Positions 48,091-56,776 of a stretch of DNA of 64,000 nucleotides are shown here, piece after piece (position 1 is the first letter of the stretch; each line of letters opens with the position of its first letter). The notes beneath the pieces are model-generated. The model was given only the letters and a program-made list of their open reading frames with translations, was not told the DNA's origin and did not search any database. The translations under genes and the position numbers were made by a program. Source of the DNA: Mycolicibacterium moriokaense (lineage in GTDB: Bacteria > Actinomycetota > Actinomycetes > Mycobacteriales > Mycobacteriaceae); contig NZ_QQBJ01000005.1 in NCBI RefSeq assembly GCF_003347205.1, forward strand, positions 372,001-436,000, written 5' to 3'.

Positions 48091-49540
48091 TGAAACCGTT
48101 GTCCGATCTCTGAGCGCCCGGCGCAAGGCCATCATCCTGGTGTCCTGCTGCCTGAGCCTGCTGATCGTGTCGATGGACGCGACCATCGTCAACGTCGCGA
48201 TTCCGAGCATCCGCGACGAGTTTCACGCGTCGTCCAGCCAGATCCAATGGGTGATCGACATCTACACCCTGGTGCTGGCCTCGCTTCTGTTGCTGTCCGG
48301 CGCCGCCGGCGACCGGTTCGGTCGCAGGCGCACGTTCCAGACCGGCCTGACGATCTTCGCGCTCGCCTCGTTGATGTGCAGCCTCGCGCCCAACATCCAG
48401 ATGCTGATCGGAGCCCGTTTTCTGCAGGCCATCGGCGGGTCGATGATGAACCCGTCCGCGATGTCGATCATCACCCAGGTGTTCCGGGGGCGGGTGGAAC
48501 GCGCCCGCGCGATCGGCGTCTGGGGCGGCGTCGTCGGGATCTCCATGGCGGCGGGCCCGATCGTCGGCGGGGCGCTGATCGAGTACGTCGACTGGCGGGC
48601 GGTCTTCTGGATCAACCTGCCGATCTGTGCGATAGCGATCCTGCTGACCGCGATCTTCGTGCCGGAGTCGAAATCGGCGACGATGCGCGACGTCGACCCG
48701 ATCGGTCAGGCGCTGGGCATGGCGTTCCTGTTCGGCGTGGTATTCGTGCTCATCGAGGGGCCCGGCATGGGTTGGACGAGTGCGCGCATCATCACGGTGG
48801 CGGTGCTCGCGGCGGTGGCGTTCATCGTCTTCCTGCGCTACGAGGCGGTGCGGCACGACCCGTTCATCGACCTTCGCTTCTTCCGCAGCATCCCGTTCGC
48901 CTCGGCGACGATGATCGCCGTGTGCGCCTTCGCCTCATGGGGGGCGTTCCTGTTCATGATGTCGCTGTACCTGCAGGGCCAGCGCGGCTTCTCGGCCATG
49001 CACACCGGCCTGATCTACTTGCCCGTAGCCGTTGGCGCCCTGATCTTTTCGCCGCTGTCGGGACGGCTGGTGGGCCGGTTCGGCAGCAGGCCGTCGCTGT
49101 TGGTGGCGGGGACGTTGATCACGGCGGCGACGCTGCTGCTGACCCGCCTGACCGGGACCACGCCGGTATGGCAGCTGCTGGTGATCTTCGCCGTGTTCGG
49201 CATCGGCTTCTCGACCGTGAACGCGCCGATCACCACCGCCGCGGTCAGCGGCATGCCGACCGACCGCGCAGGTGCTGCTTCGGCGGTCGCGTCGACCAGC
49301 CGCCAGGTCGGGGTCAGTCTCGGTGTGGCGCTGTGCGGTTCGGTCGCCGGTACCGCATTGGCGACGACGGGTGCCGACTTCGCGATCGCGGCGCGGCCGC
49401 TGTGGTTCATCTGCGCCGCACTCGGTGTCACGATATTCGCGCTGGGGTTGTTCTCGACGTCCGCGCGCGCGACGCAGTCCGCCGAGCGCCTCGCTCCTCT
49501 GATCGACCAGTCGCAGTGGGAGGGTGTCCGTGTCCGATAA
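48086..49540 (+). CDS. DHA2-family (EmrB/QacA) drug-efflux MFS transporter
   Basis: The 484-residue protein has fourteen predicted helices of the DHA2 family. Key motifs: VSMDATIVNVAIPSIRDEF (motif D1), LSGAAGDRFGRRRTFQTGLTIFALAS (motif A), and MSIITQVFRGRVERARAIGVWGGVVGISMAAGPIVGGAL (motif C). It exports drugs or toxic metabolites using the proton gradient; substrate unknown. GTG start. The MarR gene begins inside its last 17 bases, so transporter and regulator form one unit. Confidence 0.92.
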   Translation: MNETVVRSLSARRKAIILVSCCLSLLIVSMDATIVNVAIPSIRDEFHASSSQIQWVIDIYTLVLASLLLLSGAAGDRFGRRRTFQTGLTIFALASLMCSLAPNIQMLIGARFLQAIGGSMMNPSAMSIITQVFRGRVERARAIGVWGGVVGISMAAGPIVGGALIEYVDWRAVFWINLPICAIAILLTAIFVPESKSATMRDVDPIGQALGMAFLFGVVFVLIEGPGMGWTSARIITVAVLAAVAFIVFLRYEAVRHDPFIDLRFFRSIPFASATMIAVCAFASWGAFLFMMSLYLQGQRGFSAMHTGLIYLPVAVGALIFSPLSGRLVGRFGSRPSLLVAGTLITAATLLLTRLTGTTPVWQLLVIFAVFGIGFSTVNAPITTAAVSGMPTDRAGAASAVASTSRQVGVSLGVALCGSVAGTALATTGADFAIAARPLWFICAALGVTIFALGLFSTSARATQSAERLAPLIDQSQWEGVRVR

Positions 49541-49949
49541 GCGGTTGGCCGACGACGTATGGCGCACTATGGCATCGCTGGTGATCGACAACCGAGACAC
49601 CTGGAAGCGCGCGGTGGTGGAGCGGACGGGGCTGCCGTTCAGCCGAATTCGGATTCTGAGCCGGCTGGCGCGACGGTCGATGTCGGTGAAGCAGATAGCG
49701 GAGGCGGCGACCATCGACGCCCCCGCCGCCACCGTCGCGGTGAACGACCTGGAGGGCCGCGGCCTCGTCGTGCGCGAAACCGACCCGACCAACCGGCGGT
49801 GCAAGATGGTGTCGCTGACCGACGCGGGCCGCGACATGGTGGCCACGATCGACGCGACCGACGATCCGGCGCCGGACATCATGTCTGCTCTCGACGACGC
49901 CGATCTCGGGAAGCTGCAGGCCATCCTCGGCAAGCTGACATCGGGTTAG
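49524..49949 (+). CDS. MarR-family regulator of the DHA2 exporter
   Basis: The 141-residue winged-helix protein shows LPFSRIRILSRLARRSMSVKQIAEAATIDAPAATVAVNDLEGRGLVVRETDPTNRRCKMVSLTDAG, the full MarR DNA-binding module. It overlaps the transporter 3' end; GTG codons at 49524 and 49530 are both possible, the first with GGGAGG upstream. It probably represses the operon via the palindrome at 48072-48090 and is released by a transporter substrate. Confidence 0.9.
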   Translation: MSVSDKRLADDVWRTMASLVIDNRDTWKRAVVERTGLPFSRIRILSRLARRSMSVKQIAEAATIDAPAATVAVNDLEGRGLVVRETDPTNRRCKMVSLTDAGRDMVATIDATDDPAPDIMSALDDADLGKLQAILGKLTSG

Positions 49950-49974
49950 CTCCGGCGCAATATCCTGATGCACG

Positions 49975-52900
49975 GTGGCAATATCGTGCGGTGAATGTGG
50001 CGCGGGTCTGCGGGACAGCGCCCGCTTCTGTGACGCGTGCGGGTCACCCGTCGCGGCACCCGACAGCCATGCCGAATACAAGCAGGTCACGGTGCTGTTC
50101 GCCGATGTGGTGCACTCGATGGACATCGCCGCCACCGTGGGACCCGAGCGACTGCGCGAGATCATGGGTGAGGTGTTCCGCCGCTCGTCGACGGTCGTGC
50201 GGCGGTACGGCGGGACGGTGGACAAGTTCACCGGCGACGGCATCATGGCGGTATTCGGCGCCCCGGTCGCTCTCGAGGACCATGCCGCGCGTGCGTGTCG
50301 CGCCGCGCTGGACATTCAGACCGATGCCGCGCATCTGGCCGCGGAGGTCGATCCGCGTGACGACATCACCCTGCAACTGCGCATCGGGCTGAACTCCGGC
50401 GAGGTGATCACCGGAGAAATCGGTTCCGGCCCAATGTCGTACACCGCCGTGGGTGAACAGGTCGGGATGGCCCAACGCATGGAATCGGTGGCGCCGCCGG
50501 GCGGGGTGATGGTGAGCGATTCGACCGCACGTCTGGTCGACGCCGTCGCGATCCTCGCCGACACCGAACAGGTGCACATCAAGGGCACCGACGCGGCGGT
50601 GCCCGCACATCGGCTGTTGGGGATGGACGCGGGCAGGCGCGCCGATCGCGCGGAAACGGCTTTCGTTGGGCGGCAATGGGAGATGGGCACGCTCGACGGT
50701 GTCCTCGCGCGATCCATCAGCGGTCGCGGGAGCATCGTCGGCCTGGTCGGGCCGCCGGGCATCGGCAAGAGCCGACTCGTGCGCGAACTGAGCAAGCAAG
50801 CCAAGGACGCCGGAGCGGAAGTGTCGTGGACCTACTGCGAGTCGCACACCTCCGATCTACCGTTTCATGCCGCCGCCGGGCTGCTGCGATCGACGTTCGG
50901 CGTGGACGGCCTCGACGATCAAGAGGCGCGGGAGAGGGTCAGGGCGCGATTCGCGAGCGCCGAGGAAGACGACGTCGTTCTGCTGGACGACCTGCTCGGC
51001 ATCGGCGCTCCAACAGCGGCGTTGCCCCAGATCGACCCCGACGCGCGACGCCGCCGACTGGCGTCGATGGTCAAGGCGGTCGCGCTGACCCGAACCACAC
51101 CCATCGTGTACGTGATCGAGGACGCGCACTGGATCGACGGGATCAGCGAGACGATGCTGGCCGACTTCTTGACCGTGGTGCCGCAGACTCCGTCGCTGGT
51201 GCTGATCACCTACCGCCCGGAATATGCAGGCGCACTCGCACATGCGCCTCGATCCCAGACGATCGCGCTGGAGCCGCTGGACGAGTCCCAGATGCGCGCC
51301 CTGGGAGCCGAACTGCTCGGCGCCGACAGCTCGATCGCCGAACTCGCCGACCTGGTCGCCGAGCGTGCGGCCGGAAACCCGTTCTTCGCCGAGGAGATCG
51401 TGCGAGATCTCAGCGAGCGCGACGTGCTGGTCGGTGGCCGCGGGTGCTACCTGTGCGCCGAGCCGTTGGCCGAGGTCCATGTGCCCCGAACGCTGCAGGC
51501 GGTGATCGCCGCGCGCATCGACCGTCTCGATTCGGGTTCCAAGCGCACGCTGAACGCGGCCGCGGTGGCCGGCTCGCGGTTCACCCCGGCGATGCTGACC
51601 GCGCTGGGCGCGGACACGAACCTCGGCGATCTGCTGGCCGCGGAACTCATCGACCAGACGGTCTTCAGCCCCGAGCCCGAGTACGTCTTCCGTCATGCCC
51701 TGGTCCGCGCCGTCGCCTACGAGTCACAGCTGAAATCCGATCGCGCGCAACTGCATACGCTCGTCGCGGCGGCACTGGATCAAGACGATCAGAACGCCGC
51801 GCTGATCGCCGAGCACCTGGAAGCGGCGGGCGATCTGCATGCCGCATACCAATGGCACATGCGCGCAGCGGCCTGGTCGACCAACAGGGACACTGCCGCG
51901 GCCCTGCTGTGTTGGGAGCGGGCAACGATCGTCGCCGACTCCCTGCCGCGCGACGATCCGCGGCATCTGGCGATGCGGATCGCGCCGCGCATGTCGACGT
52001 GCGCCGTCGCGTGGCGCCGCTTCCATCCAGACATCTCTGCTCGCTTCGGGGAATTACGCGAACTGTGCTCATTGGCGGGCGACAAGCTTTCGCTGGCCAT
52101 CGCGATGGCGGGGATGACGTTGGAGCACGTCCTTCACGACCGCATCCGCGAAGCGTCGAGCCTGGCATCTGAATACATGGCGATCGTCGAATCGCTGGGC
52201 GATCCGTCGATGACGTTGGAACTGTCCTGGCCGGCGTGCGTGGCGAAAATACAAGCCGCCGAGGCGTCAGAGGCCTTGCGCTGGGCGCAGGCGGCGATCG
52301 AGTGCGCCGAGGCGGGACATGCGCCGCGAGGTCTTCTCCTCGAGGCGCCATTGGCTCCCCTGCTCGCGTTTCGCGGTTCGGGCAGGTGGATGACGGGCGC
52401 GAGCGGCTGGCAGCAGGACTTCGACAGGGCCATCGGCCTCGCCCGCGTCATCGACTCCGTGTCCGGCTCGGGCGTCTATGCGTACAAGTATCTTGCAGTA
52501 CCTCGACTCCTCGTTCCCGCCGATCAGGCCGCCCTGGCCGAACTCAGCCAGGCGATGGAATCCGCGGACCGGGCAAGCGACGACATGGCGGTGGTGCTTC
52601 TGCGAATGACGCACAGCTATGTGCTCACCTTCTGCGAAACCGCGGACCGTCAGGCCGGGTTCGACACCCTTGCACAACTTCGCGAAACCTGCACCAAGGA
52701 GCGATTTGCGCTCAACGCTCTGCCGATAATGGATGTGCATTTGGCTCGCGGGAAGGTCGAGCGCGGAGATACCGACGGTGCCCTGCAGGTGCTCCGCTCG
52801 TCCATCGAGACGACCACCGCTTCGGGCAATCTCAGCAACCTGGACGTGCTGGTGGCCACATTGGTCGAGTTGTTACTCGATCGCGGTGCGCACGACGATC

Positions 52901-53115
52901 TGAGCGAGGCGCAGGCCGCCGTCGATCTCTGCACCCGCAGCCTCAGCGATGACGTGTGGGCACAACGGGATATGACGACGTTGAGATTGCATGCACTGCT
53001 CGCAAAGGCGCGCGGTGACGCGCAAATGTACCGCTCCTTCAAGGAGCAATACCTGTCGGCGGCGAAAAGGGCCGGCTTCCCGGCGCACATCGCCGTGGCC
53101 GAGGCGATGCCCTGA
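49975..53115 (+). CDS. Nucleotide-cyclase-fused AAA ATPase with a zinc ribbon
   Basis: The 1046-residue protein has an N-terminal zinc ribbon (Cys5, Cys8, Cys19, Cys22), a class III adenylate/guanylate cyclase domain (about 35-215), an AAA/STAND ATPase (Walker A GPPGIGKS at 259-266, Walker B VYVIEDAHWID) and a C-terminal helical repeat region of TPR type. The cyclase metal Asp residues are present (Asp44 in LFADVV, Asp88 in GDG). The transition-state Asn is Gly164 and the neighbouring substrate-binding position is Glu161, though Arg168 is kept, so activity may be altered. Such proteins are common in mycobacteria, some with a LuxR end that is absent here. GTG start, with TATCCT 14 bases upstream. 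Confidence 0.9.
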   Translation: MAISCGECGAGLRDSARFCDACGSPVAAPDSHAEYKQVTVLFADVVHSMDIAATVGPERLREIMGEVFRRSSTVVRRYGGTVDKFTGDGIMAVFGAPVALEDHAARACRAALDIQTDAAHLAAEVDPRDDITLQLRIGLNSGEVITGEIGSGPMSYTAVGEQVGMAQRMESVAPPGGVMVSDSTARLVDAVAILADTEQVHIKGTDAAVPAHRLLGMDAGRRADRAETAFVGRQWEMGTLDGVLARSISGRGSIVGLVGPPGIGKSRLVRELSKQAKDAGAEVSWTYCESHTSDLPFHAAAGLLRSTFGVDGLDDQEARERVRARFASAEEDDVVLLDDLLGIGAPTAALPQIDPDARRRRLASMVKAVALTRTTPIVYVIEDAHWIDGISETMLADFLTVVPQTPSLVLITYRPEYAGALAHAPRSQTIALEPLDESQMRALGAELLGADSSIAELADLVAERAAGNPFFAEEIVRDLSERDVLVGGRGCYLCAEPLAEVHVPRTLQAVIAARIDRLDSGSKRTLNAAAVAGSRFTPAMLTALGADTNLGDLLAAELIDQTVFSPEPEYVFRHALVRAVAYESQLKSDRAQLHTLVAAALDQDDQNAALIAEHLEAAGDLHAAYQWHMRAAAWSTNRDTAAALLCWERATIVADSLPRDDPRHLAMRIAPRMSTCAVAWRRFHPDISARFGELRELCSLAGDKLSLAIAMAGMTLEHVLHDRIREASSLASEYMAIVESLGDPSMTLELSWPACVAKIQAAEASEALRWAQAAIECAEAGHAPRGLLLEAPLAPLLAFRGSGRWMTGASGWQQDFDRAIGLARVIDSVSGSGVYAYKYLAVPRLLVPADQAALAELSQAMESADRASDDMAVVLLRMTHSYVLTFCETADRQAGFDTLAQLRETCTKERFALNALPIMDVHLARGKVERGDTDGALQVLRSSIETTTASGNLSNLDVLVATLVELLLDRGAHDDLSEAQAAVDLCTRSLSDDVWAQRDMTTLRLHALLAKARGDAQMYRSFKEQYLSAAKRAGFPAHIAVAEAMP

Positions 53116-53130
53116 GAAGCACCCTCGCGG

Positions 53131-54696
53131 TCAGGACTCCAGTACCGCCATCGCGGCGTTGTGCCCGCCGATGCCCGATACCGCGCCGCCGCGACGGGAA
53201 CCCGAACCGCACAACAGGATTCGATCGTGCTCGGTCGCGACGCCCCAGCGGCGGGCCGGGGTGTCCAGCGGCGCGTCATCCTCGACGAACGGCCAGTCCA
53301 GTGCGCCGTGGAAGATGTTGCCCGCCGTCATCCCCAGTGTCTCCTCCAGATCCAGGGTGGTCTTGGCTTCGACGCACGACCGGCCCGACGCATCCTCCAT
53401 CAACACATCCGCAATGGGCTCGGCCAGTACCGAATTGAGCGAGCGCAACACCGCCGAGGTCAGGTCGTCGCGCAGCCGATCAGGGTCGGCGCCCTCGGTC
53501 AGCGAATGCGGGGCGTGCAGGCCGAACACCGTCAGCGTCTGCGCGCCCGCAGCCCGCAGTTCGTCGGACAGGATCGTGGGGTCGGTCAACGAATGGCAGT
53601 AGATTTCGCACGGCAGCGGATCCGGGATTGCGCCACCGGCCGCCTGGGAGTAGGCGGCATCGAGTTGGCTGAACATCTCGTTGATGTGGAAGGTGCCGCC
53701 GAAAGCCTGCTCGGGCGTTACCGTTTGGTCGCGCAACCGGGGGAGCCTGCGCAGCATCAGATTGACCTTGACCTGCGCTCCCGGCGCCGACGATACCGGT
53801 CTCGAGTCGCCGACCAACTGGCCGAGCACCGTCGGCGTCACACCGGCCAGAATGGTGTCGGCGGCAATCCGGTGCTGCCGGCCGTCGCGCTCATAACGCA
53901 CCTCGCCGTCTGGGTCGATCGCGTAAACCACTGCAGCGGTTGTGATTTCGGCGCCGAATCCGGCGGCTGCGCCGGCCAGCGCACCGCTGACAGCTCCCAT
54001 CCCGCCGATCGGCACGTCCCAGTCGCCGGTGCCGCCACCCAGCAGGTGGTACAGGAAGCAGATGTTCTGCTGCAGTGCGGGATCGTCGACCCTGGCGAAC
54101 GTCCCGATCAGGGCGTCTGTCGCCATCACGCCGCGAACCAGATCGTTGTCGACGGCTTCGGTGATCGCCTCACCGATCGGTCGGTCGACCATCGCCCGCC
54201 ACGTCTGCTCGGCGTGCGGATCTCCTTCGGCGAGAACGTACTTGCGCGCTTCGGCCCTGGTCTGCAACGGTGCGGTCATCGTCGGCCAGAGGCGGGTGGT
54301 GACGATGCGTGCGCGACGGTAGAACTCGGCGAACGCCTCGGCATCGCCCGCAGCGCCTACGGCGTCGAAGGTCGGCTCGGGTCCGATCAGCAGGCCCGTC
54401 CGGCCCCCGTTGGCCGGGTCGGGCGTGTAGGACGAGTAGCGGCGTCGTGCCAGCCGCACCCGGACACCGAGGTCGTCGACGATGCGTCCCGGCAGCAGGC
54501 TGACCAGATAGGAGTAGCGGGACAGCCGGGCGTCGACCCCGTCGAAGGCGTGCGCCGAAACCGCTGCGCCCCCGACGTGGTCGAGGCGCTCCAGTACACG
54601 CACCCGACGTCCGGCGCGCGCCAGATATGCGGCCGCCACCAGTGCGTTGTGTCCGCCGCCGACGATGACGACATCGGCACGCGGCTCAGTGATCAA
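53131..54696 (-). CDS. Phytoene-desaturase-like FAD oxidoreductase (Rv0897c-like)
   Basis: The 521-residue flavoprotein has the N-terminal FAD motif VVIVGGGHNALVAAAYLARAGRRVRVLERLDHVGGAAVS, the middle NLMLRRLPRLRDQ region and the C-terminal NIFHGALDWPF and GAVSGIGGHNAAM of the carotenoid/retinoid oxidoreductase family. The reaction and substrate are not known for the mycobacterial members. The start is TTG at 54696, set by the four-base overlap with the DUF2630 stop; the next upstream in-frame ATG lies further away without homology. It converges with the cyclase gene. Confidence 0.88.
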   Translation of the reverse strand: MITEPRADVVIVGGGHNALVAAAYLARAGRRVRVLERLDHVGGAAVSAHAFDGVDARLSRYSYLVSLLPGRIVDDLGVRVRLARRRYSSYTPDPANGGRTGLLIGPEPTFDAVGAAGDAEAFAEFYRRARIVTTRLWPTMTAPLQTRAEARKYVLAEGDPHAEQTWRAMVDRPIGEAITEAVDNDLVRGVMATDALIGTFARVDDPALQQNICFLYHLLGGGTGDWDVPIGGMGAVSGALAGAAAGFGAEITTAAVVYAIDPDGEVRYERDGRQHRIAADTILAGVTPTVLGQLVGDSRPVSSAPGAQVKVNLMLRRLPRLRDQTVTPEQAFGGTFHINEMFSQLDAAYSQAAGGAIPDPLPCEIYCHSLTDPTILSDELRAAGAQTLTVFGLHAPHSLTEGADPDRLRDDLTSAVLRSLNSVLAEPIADVLMEDASGRSCVEAKTTLDLEETLGMTAGNIFHGALDWPFVEDDAPLDTPARRWGVATEHDRILLCGSGSRRGGAVSGIGGHNAAMAVLES

Positions 54697-54941
54697 CCGA
54701 GGTAACCTTCGACCTCGTCGGGTGGCCGCAGATGGGCTTCCCGCGGATCGCCGCCGGTCTCGCGCAGAGCGCGGCGCTGCCGCAGCAGGTCCCAGCACTG
54801 GTCCAGCTCGACTTCCAGAGCCCGCAGACGTGCGTGTTCCTCATCGGCGCTGATCTCGTGTCTCTGCAGCCGGGCGCGCAGGTCCCGCTCCTCGTCGACG
54901 AGCTGGCGGATGTGGTTCAAGGGGTTGTTGTCAGGTGCCAC
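54693..54941 (-). CDS. DUF2630 small helical protein (Rv0898c-like)
   Basis: The 82-residue product is one long helix: NHIRQLVDEERDLRARLQRHEISADEEHARLRALEVELDQCWDLLRQRRALRETGGDPREAHLRPPDEVEGYLG. It matches the DUF2630 family, which is probably a coiled-coil dimer of unknown function. The GTG at 54941 fits the usual length. It overlaps the oxidoreductase gene by four bases and is divergent from the FKBP gene by 63 bases. Confidence 0.82.
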   Translation of the reverse strand: MAPDNNPLNHIRQLVDEERDLRARLQRHEISADEEHARLRALEVELDQCWDLLRQRRALRETGGDPREAHLRPPDEVEGYLG

Positions 54942-54990
54942 GAACTCCAGTGTGCCCGCTGTGGTACTCGGACTCAGCGCGATTGGCGCG

Positions 54991-54996
54991 TAACGT
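54991..54996 (+). promoter_or_regulatory. Predicted -10 element for the FKBP gene
   Basis: TAACGT fits TANNNT and ends nine bases before the GTG start at 55005, giving a leader of only about two bases. No ribosome site precedes the GTG. Confidence 0.4.
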
Positions 54997-55004
54997 TGCC
55001 CATC

Positions 55005-55367
55005 GTGGCGACGAAACCGGAAGTTGAATTTCCCGATGGCCCCGCACCGACCGAGCTGGTCATCGAGGACATGGTGGTCGGCGACGGCGCGGAAGCGGTG
55101 CCGGGCGCGGCGGTGACCGTGCACTACGTGGGCGTCGAATACGACACCGGAGAAGAGTTCGACAGCTCGTGGAACCGGGGCGAGTCCATCGAGTTCCCGC
55201 TGCGCGGACTGATCCAGGGATGGCAGGACGGCATCCCCGGCATGAGGGTGGGCGGGCGGCGCCGGCTCGTCATTCCGCCCGCGCAGGCATACGGGCCGGC
55301 CGGCTCCGGGCACCGATTGTCGGGCAAGACTTTGATTTTCATCATCGACCTGCTCGACGTTCGCTGA
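55005..55367 (+). CDS. FKBP-type peptidyl-prolyl isomerase
   Basis: The 120-residue protein is a single FKBP domain: VTVHYVGVEYDTGEEFDSSWNRGESIEFPLRGLIQGWQDGIPGMRVGGRRRLVIPPAQAYGPAGSGHRLSGKTLIFIIDLLDV. The conserved aromatic pocket residues are present (Tyr in VHYVG, Phe in FPL, Trp in GWQDGI and Tyr in QAYG). It catalyses cis-trans isomerisation at proline and is likely cytoplasmic. GTG start. Confidence 0.93.
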   Translation: MATKPEVEFPDGPAPTELVIEDMVVGDGAEAVPGAAVTVHYVGVEYDTGEEFDSSWNRGESIEFPLRGLIQGWQDGIPGMRVGGRRRLVIPPAQAYGPAGSGHRLSGKTLIFIIDLLDVR

Positions 55368-55390
55368 TAGCGCCGAAGCAAATACTTTCG

Positions 55391-55408
55391 GTTCAGCAAA
55401 GGTTCACC
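55391..55408 (+). promoter_or_regulatory. Direct-repeat candidate operator upstream of arfA
   Basis: GTTCAGC (55391-55397) and GTTCACC (55402-55408) are direct repeats with an 11-base period, the form used by OmpR/PhoB-family regulators such as PhoP. They lie about 120-135 bases upstream of arfA; TAGGCT at 55469-55474 is a possible -10. The regulator is an inference. Confidence 0.45.
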
Positions 55409-55526
55409 AAGAGTTTCTCGGGTTCGGCGGGTTCGTGGCAAACCCTCCCGCAAGTGTGTCGATAGATCTAGGCTCGGCCGGGAAAAACAAGATCAAAGCG
55501 AACTTCTGTCGACACCAGGAGGGCCC

Positions 55527-56612
55527 ATGCCGGGTTCTGAAGACACTCGTACGATCTCGGGCCACCACACCGCATCCAGGTTCTACCGCCGTCCGCCAGG
55601 CGCTGCGTGGGTGCTGGCGCTCGCCGCACTGCCCCTGCTGCTGGCGCTGATCGGCTGGGCCGCCGCCAACAGCGCTGACACCAACGCCACCGGTGGGGCG
55701 CTGCCCGGTATCAACGCCTCGGCGACGCTGACCGCGCCCAACGTCAACGCCCCCGATGTGAACGCCCCGAACGTCAACGCGGGAGACTTGAATTTCGCGC
55801 CGTTGTCGATCGTGCGAAACGGCAAGGGCTTCACCCTCTCCGGCGAACTGCCCGACCCCACGACGAAGAAGGGCTTGTCCGACAGCCTCAGGCTGGCGTT
55901 CGGGCCCGGAATCGAGCTGACCGACAACGTGGACGTCAAGGCGGGGGGCAACGCGCCGGACTTCGCCGTCCTCGGCTCGATCTTCGGTGCCGCCATTGGC
56001 ATCCCGGATTTCGACTTCGGCCTCAACGGTGACACCGTCACGCTCAAGGGCACCGCCCCTTCGGAACAGGCGAAGGGGCAAGTGGAAGCCGCGGTCAAGG
56101 CGGCATGGCCGAACATCAAGGTGGTCAACGACATTGAGGTCAAGGCCGGACCCGGACCGCAGGCCCCGCCGGCACCGCCGGCGCCTGCGCCTCCGTCCGC
56201 ACCTGCCCCTCCGTCCGCTCCGGCGCCCACGCCTGCCCCGGGCGGTGGGCCGTGCGCCACCTTGCAGGCCGACATCACCGGCCTGTTGAAGACCCCGATC
56301 AACTTCCAGACCGACGGCTTCAGCCTGACGCCCGCCTCGCAGCGGCAGTTGACCCAGGTCGCCGACAAGTTGAAGGCCTGCCCGGACCCGAAGGTCTCGG
56401 TGGTCGGCCACACCGACAGCAGCGGCAATGACGCGATCAACGTCCCGCTCAGCAACAGCCGCGCCAAATCCGTTGCCGATTACCTGGTTTCGCAGGGGGT
56501 GGCGGGAGACCGCGTCACCTCCAAGGGCGTGGGGTCGTCGCAGCCGATCGCCCCGAACGACACACCCGCGGGCAAGGCGCAGAACCGCCGAGTCGACATC
56601 ACGGTCAGCTGA
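55527..56612 (+). CDS. arfA: OmpA-family channel protein ArfA
   Basis: The 361-residue protein is the mycobacterial OmpATb/ArfA. It has an N-terminal membrane helix (AAWVLALAALPLLLALIGWAAAN), a BON domain with several sheets (about 85-210), a Pro-rich linker (PPAPPAPAPPSAPAP) and an OmpA peptidoglycan-binding domain with NFQTDGFSLTPASQRQLTQVADKL, VVGHTDSSGN and NRRVDI. Two cysteines (PCATLQAD and KACPDPK) can form the known disulfide. It includes a PNVNAPDVNAPNVNA repeat after the helix. In M. tuberculosis it is needed for ammonia release and acid adaptation. AGGAGGG precedes the ATG. Confidence 0.95.
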   Translation: MPGSEDTRTISGHHTASRFYRRPPGAAWVLALAALPLLLALIGWAAANSADTNATGGALPGINASATLTAPNVNAPDVNAPNVNAGDLNFAPLSIVRNGKGFTLSGELPDPTTKKGLSDSLRLAFGPGIELTDNVDVKAGGNAPDFAVLGSIFGAAIGIPDFDFGLNGDTVTLKGTAPSEQAKGQVEAAVKAAWPNIKVVNDIEVKAGPGPQAPPAPPAPAPPSAPAPPSAPAPTPAPGGGPCATLQADITGLLKTPINFQTDGFSLTPASQRQLTQVADKLKACPDPKVSVVGHTDSSGNDAINVPLSNSRAKSVADYLVSQGVAGDRVTSKGVGSSQPIAPNDTPAGKAQNRRVDITVS

Positions 56613-56623
56613 GGAGAACCGAC

Positions 56624-56776
56624 ATGGACTTCGTCATCCAGTGGTTGTGGTATCTGGTGGCCTTCGCGGTCGGCTCGCTGGTGGCCTGGCTGATCGCGGC
56701 CGCCACCGTCAAGCGGACATCGGAAGAGGAAGCGCTCGCCGACCTCCCCGGCGCACGTGAAATGGGAGCAGAGTGA
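56624..56776 (+). CDS. arfB: Small membrane protein ArfB
   Basis: The 50-residue protein reads MDFVIQWLWYLVAFAVGSL then VAWLIAAATVKRTSEEEAL and ends ARAEMG-like in a charged tail. It has a single membrane helix, like M. tuberculosis ArfB (Rv0900). It is 11 bases after arfA with GAGGAGA upstream, and its TGA overlaps the ATG of arfC by one base. It is a small partner of the ArfA channel. Confidence 0.88.
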   Translation: MDFVIQWLWYLVAFAVGSLVAWLIAAATVKRTSEEEALADLPGAREMGAE

